Source of the DNA: Bacteroidaceae bacterium
GTDB taxonomy: Bacteria; Bacteroidota; Bacteroidia; Bacteroidales; Bacteroidaceae
Direction of reading: 5' to 3'
Assembly: GCA_017547585.1 (NCBI GenBank)
Contig: JAFYPH010000047.1
Span: 1 to 45,151, forward strand
Length of the DNA stretch: 45,151 nucleotides
In this document: positions 8,162-15,907 of the stretch, piece after piece
Position numbering within the stretch: position 1 is the stretch's first letter
Layout of the letters: the number at the start of each line of letters is the position of its first letter
Notes under the pieces: model-generated
Told to the model about the DNA's origin: nothing
The model's input: the letters and a program-made list of their open reading frames with translations, nothing else
Database searches by the model: none
Made by a program: the position numbers and the translations under genes

Positions 8162-9364
8162 TTAAATTTGTTCGTCGGGGTGATTGCTGTGGTAAACGCG
8201 CAAGGGGGTAGATGTTACCTTGATGAATCCCTTTGCATCCTCGGCTGTCCAGCCTTTCTGAATTTCGCCATACTCGCCGAACTTGGTCTTTACAAGGTCG
8301 CAGGGTGAGTCTACGCCGATTGTGTCGAAGCCTTTGGGGTAGAGCTCAAGAATAGCTGTACCTGTAACATTGCGCTGCGAGCTCTCGAGCATTGCCTCGA
8401 TGTCGCGCATCACAGGCTCCAAATACTGGCTCTCGTGCAGGAACATTCCGTACCAGTTTGCAACCTGGTCTTTCCAGTACTGCTGCCATTTGCTCAATGT
8501 ATATTTCTCAAGGAACTTGTGCGCACCGATGATGAGCATGGGGGCTGCTGCCTCGAATCCCACGCGGCCCTTGATGCCGATGATTGTGTCGCCCACGTGC
8601 ATGTCGCGACCAATACCATAAGCTGCACCAATCTCCTCTACCTTCTGGATAGCCTTGATGGGGTCGTCGAATTTCTCGCCGTTTACAGCTGTCAGGATAC
8701 CCTTGTCGAATGTCAGCTTCAACTGCTCGCTGCCGCTCTTTGTAATCTGCTTCAGATAAGCAGTCTCGGGCAATCCCTGTGTAGAGTCGAGAATCTCGCC
8801 ACCACAGATAGATGTTCCCCAGATACCTACGTTGTAAGAGTATTTGAGTTTTGTGAAGTCTGCATAGAATCCGTGCTCGTTAAGGTAGTTAATCTCGTAC
8901 TCGCGTGTGAGAGTCATGTCACGTGTGAGTGTGATAATCTCTACATTGGGTGCAAGCACCAGGAATGTCATGTCGAAACGAATCTGGTCGTTACCAGCGC
9001 CTGTAGAGCCGTGTGCGATAGCCTCGGCGCCAATCTCGTTGGCGTAGCGTGCGATGGCAAGCGCCTGGAAAATTCTCTCCGATGATACAGAGATGGGGTA
9101 TGTGCCGTTGCGAAGCACGTTACCATAGATCATGTACTTGAGGCTCTTCTCGTAGTACTCTTTTGTTACGTCGAGTGTAACATAGCTTACTGCGCCCAGC
9201 TTGTAGGCATTCTCCTCATTCTGTTTCAACTGTTCCTCGCTGAAACCTCCTGTGTTTGCACATGCTGCATAAACTTCGTAACCCTTCTCGCGTGCGAGGT
9301 ACATTACGGTAAATGATGTATCGAGTCCGCCACTGAAGGCTACAACTACTTTCTTCTTGCTCAT
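8162..9364 (-). CDS. argG: Argininosuccinate synthase
   Basis: A 400-residue enzyme that condenses citrulline and aspartate with ATP to argininosuccinate. The PP-loop ATP-pyrophosphatase motif FSGGLDTS lies at residues 10-17, and the conserved HGSTGAGNDQIRF segment near 118-130 contacts citrulline and aspartate. The length is normal. The start is followed at once by the expected MSKKKVVVAFSGG. It sits 22 bp after the GNAT gene in the arginine operon. The partner lyase argH is not in the window. Confidence 0.97.
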   Translation of the reverse strand: MSKKKVVVAFSGGLDTSFTVMYLAREKGYEVYAACANTGGFSEEQLKQNEENAYKLGAVSYVTLDVTKEYYEKSLKYMIYGNVLRNGTYPISVSSERIFQALAIARYANEIGAEAIAHGSTGAGNDQIRFDMTFLVLAPNVEIITLTRDMTLTREYEINYLNEHGFYADFTKLKYSYNVGIWGTSICGGEILDSTQGLPETAYLKQITKSGSEQLKLTFDKGILTAVNGEKFDDPIKAIQKVEEIGAAYGIGRDMHVGDTIIGIKGRVGFEAAAPMLIIGAHKFLEKYTLSKWQQYWKDQVANWYGMFLHESQYLEPVMRDIEAMLESSQRNVTGTAILELYPKGFDTIGVDSPCDLVKTKFGEYGEIQKGWTAEDAKGFIKVTSTPLRVYHSNHPDEQI

Positions 9365-9386
9365 ATTATTGTCTTTTTTTTATTAT

Positions 9387-9965
9387 TCAACTGTTTTTTT
9401 TCTCTTTCTCTGCGGGGTCGTAGAGCATCGCTGTGCAGATGCAGTAGCGACGGCCTGTGCGCTCCAGAATGTCGTGGTTGATGCAACCCTCGCAGCCTCT
9501 CCAGAATGCCTCGTCGTCGGTGAGTTCGGCAAAAGGTACGGGAACGTAGCCCAGCTCTGTGTTTATGCGCATAACCGCTCCGCCGCTGGTGAGTCCGAAA
9601 AGTTTGGCCTCGGGCCACTTTTTGCGCGAGAGGTCGAATGCTGTCTTCTTGATGCGTTTGGCAAGTCCGCGACGGCGGAATTTGTCCACAACAATGAGTC
9701 CCGAGTTTGCAACGTACTGTTTGTTGCCCCAGCTCTCGATGTAGCAGAATCCTGCAAACTCCTCCTGCTCTCCGGCGAGTGCTATCACAGCCTTTCCTTC
9801 GCGCATCTTCTGTGCAACATACTCGTGTGTACGTTTGGCGATTCCCGTGCCGCGCACCTTTGCTGCTGCGCTTATTGTCTCGAGAATTTCATCAACATAC
9901 TTTTCGTGCGAAGCATCGGCAACGATTACCTTTATTTCTACTTCGCCATTTTTGTTTTCTTCCAT
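9387..9965 (-). CDS. GNAT acyltransferase of the arginine operon, candidate N-acylglutamate synthase
   Basis: A 192-residue GNAT-fold protein. The core runs from about residue 15 to 140; the acyl-CoA pyrophosphate-binding loop is VDKFRRRGLAKRIKKTA (about 107-123), preceded by the beta-strand GFCYIESW. The C-terminus has a cysteine cluster (GCEGC and RRYCIC) not typical of generic GNATs. Located between argR and argG, it is likely to make the first acylated intermediate from glutamate. I recall that the homologue in this position in Bacteroides has been proposed, from fitness data, as the N-acyl (succinyl) glutamate synthase. No argA or argJ homologue is in the window. Confidence 0.8.
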   Translation of the reverse strand: MEENKNGEVEIKVIVADASHEKYVDEILETISAAAKVRGTGIAKRTHEYVAQKMREGKAVIALAGEQEEFAGFCYIESWGNKQYVANSGLIVVDKFRRRGLAKRIKKTAFDLSRKKWPEAKLFGLTSGGAVMRINTELGYVPVPFAELTDDEAFWRGCEGCINHDILERTGRRYCICTAMLYDPAEKEKKNS

Positions 9966-10004
9966 GTTCCTGTGTAAATGTAGTATGTATAATTATTATT
10001 TTAT

Positions 10005-10499
10005 TCAAATATTGGGTATTATCGTGCGCAGCACCTTTATGAGTGCGCTCTTCGATACATTTTCGGCCATCACCAGCATCACTGTGTCGTCGCCGGCGAG
10101 TGTGCCCAGAATTTCGGGAAAGTCGCAGTTGTCTATGTGGTAGGCGAGTGTGCCTGCATAGCTGGGGCGTGTCCTTATTACTGCAATGTTGCCCGAGAAT
10201 TTTATCGAGAGGAATCCATTCTCTTCGGTAAGCGGTGCCAGGGGACGCATTTCGCCTTGTGCACCTTCGTGCTTGTATTGCTGCTGCTGTTGCTGCTGGC
10301 GCGTGAGTACATATTTATAATGTCCGTTTGTGCCGACGGTCTTTACCACTCGCATCTGTCGCAGGTCGCGCGATAGGGTAGCCTGTGTAAGCGTGTATCC
10401 CTCTTTGTTAAGCTCTTTCAGCAGTTCCTCCTGGCTCCCAATCTCGTGGGTCGAGAGTATCAGGCGAATAGCTTCGAGACGTGAATTTTTTACTTTCAT
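10005..10499 (-). CDS. argR: Arginine repressor with polyglutamine linker
   Basis: A 164-residue ArgR. The N-terminal winged helix (about residues 1-65) contains the SQEELLKEL helix and the recognition helix TLSRDLRQM. The C-terminal oligomerisation and arginine-binding domain contains ILGTLAGDDTVMLV with the ligand-binding DD pair. The linker between them carries seven consecutive glutamines (about 68-74), and the protein is slightly longer than the usual ~150-157 residues. It heads the arginine operon, so it probably represses its own operon in response to arginine. Two inverted repeats lie upstream. Confidence 0.95.
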   Translation of the reverse strand: MKVKNSRLEAIRLILSTHEIGSQEELLKELNKEGYTLTQATLSRDLRQMRVVKTVGTNGHYKYVLTRQQQQQQQYKHEGAQGEMRPLAPLTEENGFLSIKFSGNIAVIRTRPSYAGTLAYHIDNCDFPEILGTLAGDDTVMLVMAENVSKSALIKVLRTIIPNI

Positions 10500-10501
10500 A
10501 G

Positions 10502-10600
10502 TTGCATATTTATGCTAATGGACTGCAAAGATAGGTATATTTACTCAATTACGGCTACTCTTTATTCCACTTTTTTTGCAAAATTGACAATTTTTATGCA
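10502..10600 (-). promoter_or_regulatory. argR operon promoter with two candidate ARG boxes
   Basis: The minus strand has a -7 element TATCTTTG (10533 to 10526), 27 bases before the argR ATG. Between it and the ATG is the palindrome GCATAAATATGC (10504-10515 region), which resembles known ARG boxes. Further upstream, 10568-10600, is a longer inverted repeat with arms TTTTTGCA and TGCAAAAA around AATTGACAATT. One site over the start of transcription and one upstream would suit a hexameric ArgR bridging two boxes. Binding itself is inferred. Confidence 0.55.
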
Positions 10601-10650
10601 AAAAATATACGATTGCCGCGCTTTTTGCATCGACAATCGTATATTTTTTA
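10600..10650. terminator. Terminator after the inositol-phosphate synthase gene
   Basis: AATATACGATTG pairs with CAATCGTATATT across an 18-base loop. A-tracts flank one side and T-tracts the other, so the hairpin has a T run on either strand. It would stop transcripts leaving the gene at 10663 (minus strand) before the argR promoter. Confidence 0.8.
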
Positions 10651-10662
10651 TGAAATTTACTT

Positions 10663-11964
10663 TTAGTCAAGCTCTTGGTCGGCCTCGTAGCCTGCCATCA
10701 CACGGATAGCGTTCTTGAGCATTGCAAACTGCTTGAAGAGGTCGTGTACGGGCTGCTCGCCATCTTTGTGCATGGGTGCCTTGCTGTAGAAAGAGAGGAA
10801 CTCCTGTATTCCGCTGTAACCTGCGCGTGCGGCGAGGTCCGAGAAGAGTACAAGGTCGAGCACCAGCGGCGCTGCGAGTATAGAGTCGCGGCACAGGAAA
10901 TTGACCTTTATGGTCATGGGGTAGCCCATCCAGCCGAATACGTCGATGTTGTCCCAGCTCTCCTTTTCATCGCCACGAGGGGGGTAGTAGTTTATGCGCA
11001 CCTTGTGGTAGATACCCGAATAGAGGTCGGGGTAGATGTCGCTGTCGAGGATATTCTCCACTGCCGACATTTTGCTGCGGCGTTTGGTCTCGAAATTCTC
11101 GGGGTTGTCGAGGACAATACCGTCGCGGTTGCCCAGAATGTTTGTCGAGAACCATCCTGTCACTCCCAGCTGACGGGTGAAGAATGCGGGTGCAAGCACG
11201 GTCTTCATCATCGTCTGTCCGCTCTTGAAGTCCTTACCTGCGATGGGCACCTGCATCTCCTCGGCAAGCTGCCACATTGCGGGAATGTCGATGCACAGGT
11301 TGGGCGCGCCCATGATGAAAGGACAGCCCTCGCGCATGGCTGCGTAGGCGTAGCACATGCTGGGTGCCACGCGTGCAGTGTCGTCGGCCTTCATTGCTGC
11401 CTCGAATGCCTGCAGAGAGCCGTGTACGCTCTCGTCGCGGGGAATATATTTTTCGGTGCTCGCTATCCAAATGACAACCACGCGCTCGCAACCGTTCTCG
11501 GCCTTGAAGCGTCTGATGTCCTCGCGCACCTGCTCGGTGAGTTCCCAGCGGCTCGCCTTTGCCTTTACGTTGGGGCCGTCGATGTTCGATGCGTACTCCT
11601 TGTCGAAAAGTGCGGGAATGGGGCGGATGGCCTCAAGCTCGTCGCGCACAGGCTCAATGTCCTGGGGCTTCAGTACTGCAGCCTTTACGGCAGCCTCGTA
11701 GGCGTTGTCGGGGAACAGGTCCCATGCTCCGAATACAATGTCGTCAAGCTCGGCGATGGGTACAATGTTCTTTACCTCTTTATATACTTTATCGCGTCCG
11801 GTGCCCAGACGCATGATTCCTTTGCATGCGAACGAGCCGATGGGCTGCGACAGCCCTTTGCGTGACATCAGTGTGCCTATGATGGTCGTAGTCGTTACAG
11901 CTCCGAGGCCTACACACATTACGCCTAATTTGCCGGTTGCTGCTTTAACTTTGCTCTCTTCCAT
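10663..11964 (-). CDS. ino1: myo-Inositol-1-phosphate synthase
   Basis: A 433-residue NAD-dependent inositol-3-phosphate synthase that cyclises glucose-6-phosphate. The Rossmann nucleotide-binding segment VMCVGLGAVTTTTIIG is at about residues 15-30. Conserved catalytic blocks include GKDFKSGQTMMKT (about 243-255), the motif NILGNRDG and the region SKMSAVENIL. The length matches the short prokaryotic form. In Bacteroides the enzyme is reported to supply inositol for inositol phospholipids and sphingolipids. None of the lipid-assembly genes usually clustered with it are here; its neighbour is lpdA, 27 bp upstream on the same strand. Confidence 0.93.
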   Translation of the reverse strand: MEESKVKAATGKLGVMCVGLGAVTTTTIIGTLMSRKGLSQPIGSFACKGIMRLGTGRDKVYKEVKNIVPIAELDDIVFGAWDLFPDNAYEAAVKAAVLKPQDIEPVRDELEAIRPIPALFDKEYASNIDGPNVKAKASRWELTEQVREDIRRFKAENGCERVVVIWIASTEKYIPRDESVHGSLQAFEAAMKADDTARVAPSMCYAYAAMREGCPFIMGAPNLCIDIPAMWQLAEEMQVPIAGKDFKSGQTMMKTVLAPAFFTRQLGVTGWFSTNILGNRDGIVLDNPENFETKRRSKMSAVENILDSDIYPDLYSGIYHKVRINYYPPRGDEKESWDNIDVFGWMGYPMTIKVNFLCRDSILAAPLVLDLVLFSDLAARAGYSGIQEFLSFYSKAPMHKDGEQPVHDLFKQFAMLKNAIRVMAGYEADQELD

Positions 11965-11991
11965 TTTCTCTATTTTTATGTTTATGCTATT

Positions 11992-13341
11992 TTATAGTTC
12001 AAAAAGTCCCTCTTTCAAAATTTCGCTCACCGTGGGGTGGGGGAATACTGTGCGACGCAGGTAGTTCACCGTAAGGCCGTTGGTTATTGCCATACAAGCG
12101 GCGCAGATAAACTCGCTCGACGAGTTTCCGAGCATGTGTACGCCCAGCATCCTGTCGTTGGTGTCGGCGAGAATCTTGCACAATCCCATCTGGCCCTCAT
12201 TCTCGGCTACGAAGCGGCCCGAGAATGTCATCGGCATTTTGCTCAATCGATACTCGATGCCCTGGGCCTGTGCCTGCTCCTCGGTGAGTCCCACGCTGCT
12301 CACTTCGGGGTTAGTGTAGACAATGCCGGGGATTGCATTGTACTCCATCTTGTCCTCGATGCCCAAAATGTGGTTCACGGCAACCTCGCCTTCGCGGCTC
12401 GCAGTGTGTGCCAGCAGCGAGAAGCCTGTGACGTCGCCCGCCGCATATACGTTGGGCATGCTCGTCTGCATATATTCGTTCACCTTTATTCCGCGCTCGG
12501 CCTCTACGGGGATATTTTCGAGTCCGAAACCTGTGAGGGTGGCTCTGCGGCCCACGCTCATCAATATCTTGTCGCCCTCGACACTCTGTTCGTTGCCCTC
12601 GGCGTCGGTGAAGCGTACGCTGTTCCCGTCGATGGCGGTTACCTTGCAACAAAGGTTGAACTTCACGCCCTTCTTCGCATATATTCCGCGCAACATTTCG
12701 CTGACCTCTTTGTCGAGTCCGCCAAGAATCTCGGGCAGCATTTCTATCACCGTCACGGGAATTCCCAAGCTGTTGTAGAGGCTCGCAAACTCCATTCCTA
12801 TCACTCCGCCGCCAATGATTATAAGGCTCTCGGGTGCCTGTGTCAGTGCCAGAATCTCGCGGTTGGTGAGCACCGCCTCGTTGCCCTCTACTCCGGGAAT
12901 GGGGGGCACGAACGCCTCGCTGCCTGTGCAGATGAGCAGACGCGCAGCCTCGTAGCTCTCGCCTCCGCAGGCAATGGTGATGCTAGCAGCGTCGCCGCGC
13001 ACAATGCTCGCCTCGCCTTTCACAACCTCCACGCCCGTGTGCTCCATCTTCATCTTGATGCCTGCCACCAGCTTGCGTACGACTTTTGTCTTGCGGTCGG
13101 CCATCTTTTTGTATTCAAAGGCCACATTCTCGGCTGTGACGCCATATTTTTTACTGCCCGAAGCGTGGTCGTACATTTTTGCACCATAGAGCAGTGTCTT
13201 TGTGGGAATACACCCCTCGTTCAGACACACACCTCCCAATTCTCTCTTTTCAAAGAGAATGGTCTTCAGCCCTTTTGCTCCTGCATTTTCGGCAGCCACG
13301 TATCCTGCGGGGCCACCGCCAAGTATTGCTAAGTCGTACAT
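11992..13341 (-). CDS. lpdA: Dihydrolipoyl dehydrogenase
   Basis: A flavoprotein disulfide reductase that reoxidises dihydrolipoamide with NAD+ as the E3 component of 2-oxoacid dehydrogenase or glycine-cleavage complexes. It has the FAD-binding GGGPAGYVAA motif right after the start, the redox-active disulfide GGVCLNEGCIP (about residues 36-46), the NAD-binding GGGVIGMEFAS, and the C-terminal dimer-interface HPTVSE. I chose ATG at 13341 (449 residues) over the upstream in-frame ATG at 13374, because the family begins directly at MYDLAILGGG. No E1/E2 genes are adjacent. It is probably co-transcribed with ino1. Confidence 0.93.
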   Translation of the reverse strand: MYDLAILGGGPAGYVAAENAGAKGLKTILFEKRELGGVCLNEGCIPTKTLLYGAKMYDHASGSKKYGVTAENVAFEYKKMADRKTKVVRKLVAGIKMKMEHTGVEVVKGEASIVRGDAASITIACGGESYEAARLLICTGSEAFVPPIPGVEGNEAVLTNREILALTQAPESLIIIGGGVIGMEFASLYNSLGIPVTVIEMLPEILGGLDKEVSEMLRGIYAKKGVKFNLCCKVTAIDGNSVRFTDAEGNEQSVEGDKILMSVGRRATLTGFGLENIPVEAERGIKVNEYMQTSMPNVYAAGDVTGFSLLAHTASREGEVAVNHILGIEDKMEYNAIPGIVYTNPEVSSVGLTEEQAQAQGIEYRLSKMPMTFSGRFVAENEGQMGLCKILADTNDRMLGVHMLGNSSSEFICAACMAITNGLTVNYLRRTVFPHPTVSEILKEGLFEL

Positions 13342-13378
13342 ACTTTTGTTGTTTTTTAATGAAAAACCATTCAAATAG

Positions 13379-13386
13379 CAAAATTA
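13379..13386 (-). promoter_or_regulatory. Predicted -7 promoter element for lpdA-ino1
   Basis: The minus strand reads TAATTTTG, an exact TAnnTTTG match, 38 bases before the chosen lpdA start. This also favours that start over the ATG at 13374, which would lie about 5 bases from the element. Confidence 0.55.
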
Positions 13387-13517
13387 ATCTTTTTTGCGGA
13401 TATTGTCACATATTGTTGCAAATGTTTTCTCTTTTCGTCTGATTTTGGGTGATTTTGACCATTTTTTTGATGCTCGCGGACCTCGGCAGCGCTCTTTTGT
13501 GCCGATTCGCGGTCACG

Positions 13518-13552
13518 AAAAAGGCGGAAGCCCTTTTGGGGTTTCCGCCTTT
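13518..13552 (-). terminator. Terminator of the M60-like lipoprotein gene
   Basis: AAAGGCGGAA and TTCCGCCTTT (13520-13529 and 13543-13552) form a stem extended by CCC/GGG inside, with a T run on the minus strand. It lies about 18 bases after the stop codon at 13571. Confidence 0.85.
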
Positions 13553-13570
13553 GTGTGTGAGTGTGTACAA

Positions 13571-15337
13571 TTATTTCTTGGGCAGGGGCTTCGACCAGTC
13601 GCCGATAGCCTCGAGGTTAACCTTGCCCGGAGGTGTGGTCGCGTCGATGCGTGCCACGGGCAGAGTCATCTTCTCGCCGTTGAAGGTAATCTCGCCGCAA
13701 GTCTCGCGGTCGAGGCTGGTGTTCATTGCGCGGAAGAAGGGGAAAAGGTCCTCGCCTACAGCGATAGACATGTCCTCAACTGTCTCTTCCCATGTAAGCA
13801 CCTTCTCGGGAGTCTCCATCCAGCGAGTGTACTGAATGTTTCTCCAGCGGGGGTACCATGTGGGGCCGTAAACGTCATCCATCTTCTGCCATATTACCCA
13901 CGATTTTCCCCAATCTTTGCCATGGCCGCAGCTGTCAGCGTAAGCTGCGTCGTTAGTGTAGCGCTTGAGGTCGACGTTAAGATACTCGGGAGTGAAAAGC
14001 TCGTCGCAGTTTCTGTTTCCTCTCTCGAGCAGAGTGCTGTCGTACATTGCCATGATTTTTCCCTGGAACCATCCTGCGTGAGCCTCACCCTGGTTGTGGA
14101 AGGGCGACTCGCCGGCCTTCTCGCCTTTAGCATTGGCGGGGCCACCGAGAGTGTGTGCAAGCTCGTGTGCATAGATTCCTATCAATCCCCAAATGTCGGT
14201 GCTGATGATTCCATTCTCCTTGGGCTTGTAAGCGTTTACCGCCCAGCCGCCGCCACCGCCTGCTGCGAGCAACAGATACATGGGCTCGGGAGTGGGGGTC
14301 GAGGGGTGCCACGCCATTATCTGGTCGGTGATGCGGGGCATTTCTGTAACTACAGTCTGTTTCAGATTCTCGTCCATGTTGGGAGTGTAGTACACTACAA
14401 AGCCGTCGAGGTTGGTCTCGAGCTCGGGGTAGATGGCACCACCGCCGCCCCAACCACTCTGACCGGGACGATACTTCTCGCCAAAATCTTTCTGATTCTC
14501 GCACAACCATCCGAAAGACTCGTCGATGACTGCACGGCGCCACTCGTTGGCAGCCTTCTTGCGTGCCTTCTCTTCGTCGCTTGCCTTGTCGTTGATCTCT
14601 TCGAACTTAATCTCCTCGCAGAATCCGCTGATGATTACTCTACCATCCTTATATGTGCGGCGTGCGCGTACGGGAAGGCCATTCTCGCCCTTTGCGACAA
14701 CCTCCCAATTCTCGTCAACCTCCAGTGCTGCGTAGTTTACGCCGTTGCATCTGTCGCTCTTGTCTGTGTATTTTGCTCCGAACACAGCTGCAAGGTTGTT
14801 CATGCTCCAGCCCTCTACGCTGCTCTGCGCGTTTGTGAGAATATAGAGCGAGCCGCCGTCGGCAACAAAATCCTCGAGAGCCTTGCACTCCTCTTTTGTG
14901 TATGCGGGAGCGTTTCTGTCAAGCTGCTGGGTAAGAACAATATTGTATTTGTAGTTGGGTACCCAGCCAAAGGGGTACACGTTGTTCTCTTCGTCGAACT
15001 GCAAACGCATACGGCTGACGCCATCCTCGTCGAGTACAGTGTTCAGCGACGCCATCGAGGGAATTGCGCGGTAACCGGCGGCTCTCAGCTGCGGGGGCAT
15101 TCCCCAAAGATAGGCAAATGTACATTGGTGCGAAACGTCCACAAGTACGTTCATTCCGTTGTCCTTTTTGGGAGTCACGGGCTTGGGAGGGAACTGCTTC
15201 GATGCGTCTACGGGCAGTGTCAATCCCTTGTGCCACGCTTCGGTAATCTCTTCGTTGGTGAAAGTGCGTGCCGGCTGTGTGCATCCGACAACAAGCAACA
15301 GTGCCATGAGTGTTGCGAAAATCTCTATTCTTTTCAT
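13571..15337 (-). CDS. M60-like zinc metallopeptidase lipoprotein
   Basis: A 588-residue protein with a lipoprotein signal ending in LLVVGC (cysteine near residue 19), so it is membrane-anchored outside the cytoplasm. HELAH at about residues 391-395 is followed 22 residues later by a glutamate (NQGE, residue 418), matching the gluzincin HExxH(8-28)E pattern of peptidase family M60, which includes mucin-degrading enzymes. The N-terminal ~220 residues resemble a glutamine-amidotransferase/ThuA-like fold (segments LVDVSHQ and LEDFVADGGSLYILT). I chose ATG at 15337 because the 27 residues before it do not form a signal peptide. The substrate, possibly host or bacterial glycoprotein, is inferred. 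Confidence 0.78.
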   Translation of the reverse strand: MKRIEIFATLMALLLVVGCTQPARTFTNEEITEAWHKGLTLPVDASKQFPPKPVTPKKDNGMNVLVDVSHQCTFAYLWGMPPQLRAAGYRAIPSMASLNTVLDEDGVSRMRLQFDEENNVYPFGWVPNYKYNIVLTQQLDRNAPAYTKEECKALEDFVADGGSLYILTNAQSSVEGWSMNNLAAVFGAKYTDKSDRCNGVNYAALEVDENWEVVAKGENGLPVRARRTYKDGRVIISGFCEEIKFEEINDKASDEEKARKKAANEWRRAVIDESFGWLCENQKDFGEKYRPGQSGWGGGGAIYPELETNLDGFVVYYTPNMDENLKQTVVTEMPRITDQIMAWHPSTPTPEPMYLLLAAGGGGGWAVNAYKPKENGIISTDIWGLIGIYAHELAHTLGGPANAKGEKAGESPFHNQGEAHAGWFQGKIMAMYDSTLLERGNRNCDELFTPEYLNVDLKRYTNDAAYADSCGHGKDWGKSWVIWQKMDDVYGPTWYPRWRNIQYTRWMETPEKVLTWEETVEDMSIAVGEDLFPFFRAMNTSLDRETCGEITFNGEKMTLPVARIDATTPPGKVNLEAIGDWSKPLPKK

Positions 15338-15369
15338 AATATATAATATGTAAAATATGTTTCTGTTTG

Positions 15370-15377
15370 CGAAGATA
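15370..15377 (-). promoter_or_regulatory. Predicted -7 promoter element for the M60-like gene
   Basis: The minus strand reads TATCTTCG followed by CA, 32 bases before the ATG at 15337. The same ten-base sequence recurs before four other genes in the window. Confidence 0.55.
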
Positions 15378-15439
15378 GCATAAAAATGTGCGAAAAACAA
15401 ATTCGCGCCTCTCGCCATTCTTCGTCGTACATAAATGCA

Positions 15440-15462
15440 GCAAGGGGCCGAAAGCCCCTTGC
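15440..15462 (-). terminator. Probable terminator of the PspC gene
   Basis: GCAAGGGGC and GCCCCTTGC form a perfect 9-bp stem with a five-base loop, 21 bases after the stop of the PspC gene. The T tract after it is poor (TGCATTTATG), so efficiency is uncertain. Confidence 0.6.
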
Positions 15463-15483
15463 CCTATAAGAATTGCTTCTCCG

Positions 15484-15711
15484 TTACTGGTTCAATCTGT
15501 CCTGCATGCGCTCTTTGTAGCTGTCGCCGCTGTTTTTCTTGGGCATAATCACCATAAGGATAATATAGGCGATACCTGCAGCCGAGAATGTGAGGAATAA
15601 AAGAAGTACGAATACTATGCGCATAGCGCTTGCGCTAAGGCCGAAGTGCTCGGCGAGGCCGCCGCATACACCTGCGATGACCTTATTGTTTGAACGTGTC
15701 AATTTTGCCAT
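15484..15711 (-). CDS. PspC domain membrane protein
   Basis: A 75-residue protein consisting of a single PspC domain. The conserved start KLTRSNNKVIAGVCGGLAEHFG (residues 3-24) is followed by the pattern SASAMRIVFVLL and one or two membrane-spanning stretches (about 30-58). PspC proteins belong to envelope-stress systems in other bacteria; short stand-alone versions are common in Bacteroidetes and their role is unproven. It is a monocistronic gene with its own -7 element. Confidence 0.9.
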   Translation of the reverse strand: MAKLTRSNNKVIAGVCGGLAEHFGLSASAMRIVFVLLLFLTFSAAGIAYIILMVIMPKKNSGDSYKERMQDRLNQ

Positions 15712-15765
15712 AATCTTTATTGTTTAAATTCTAATTTGTTTGTCTCGAACTTGTTTGAATAGTTG

Positions 15766-15773
15766 CAAAAGTA
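15766..15773 (-). promoter_or_regulatory. Predicted -7 promoter element for the PspC gene
   Basis: The minus strand reads TACTTTTG followed by CAAC, 54 bases before the ATG at 15711. Confidence 0.5.
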
Positions 15774-15846
15774 TTAAAAAAACGACTATCCATCAAAAAA
15801 ATCGGTAATTATTCAAAAAAAAAGCACAAAATTGCTGTAAATAGTG

Positions 15847-15854
15847 TATTTTTG
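15847..15854 (+). promoter_or_regulatory. Predicted -7 promoter element for the ftsX-uppP-folK block
   Basis: TATTTTTG matches TAnnTTTG and lies 53 bases before the chosen ATG at 15908. It falls upstream of the ATG at 15863 too, but that start would leave almost no leader and adds unrelated residues. Confidence 0.5.
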
Positions 15855-15907
15855 TAGCCACTTTGGGTGGAGTATGTTTAAAAACCACCTGTTTGCCAGA
15901 AAATTAC

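Noticed and set aside
10675-11865. 396-codon open frame antisense to ino1
   Set aside because: It lies wholly within a confidently identified gene on the other strand and has no recognisable features.
13394-15346. 650-codon open frame antisense to the M60-like lipoprotein gene
   Set aside because: It mirrors the coding strand of a well-supported gene, is rich in Cys and Val as antisense frames of GC-biased genes often are, and shows no domain or start signal.
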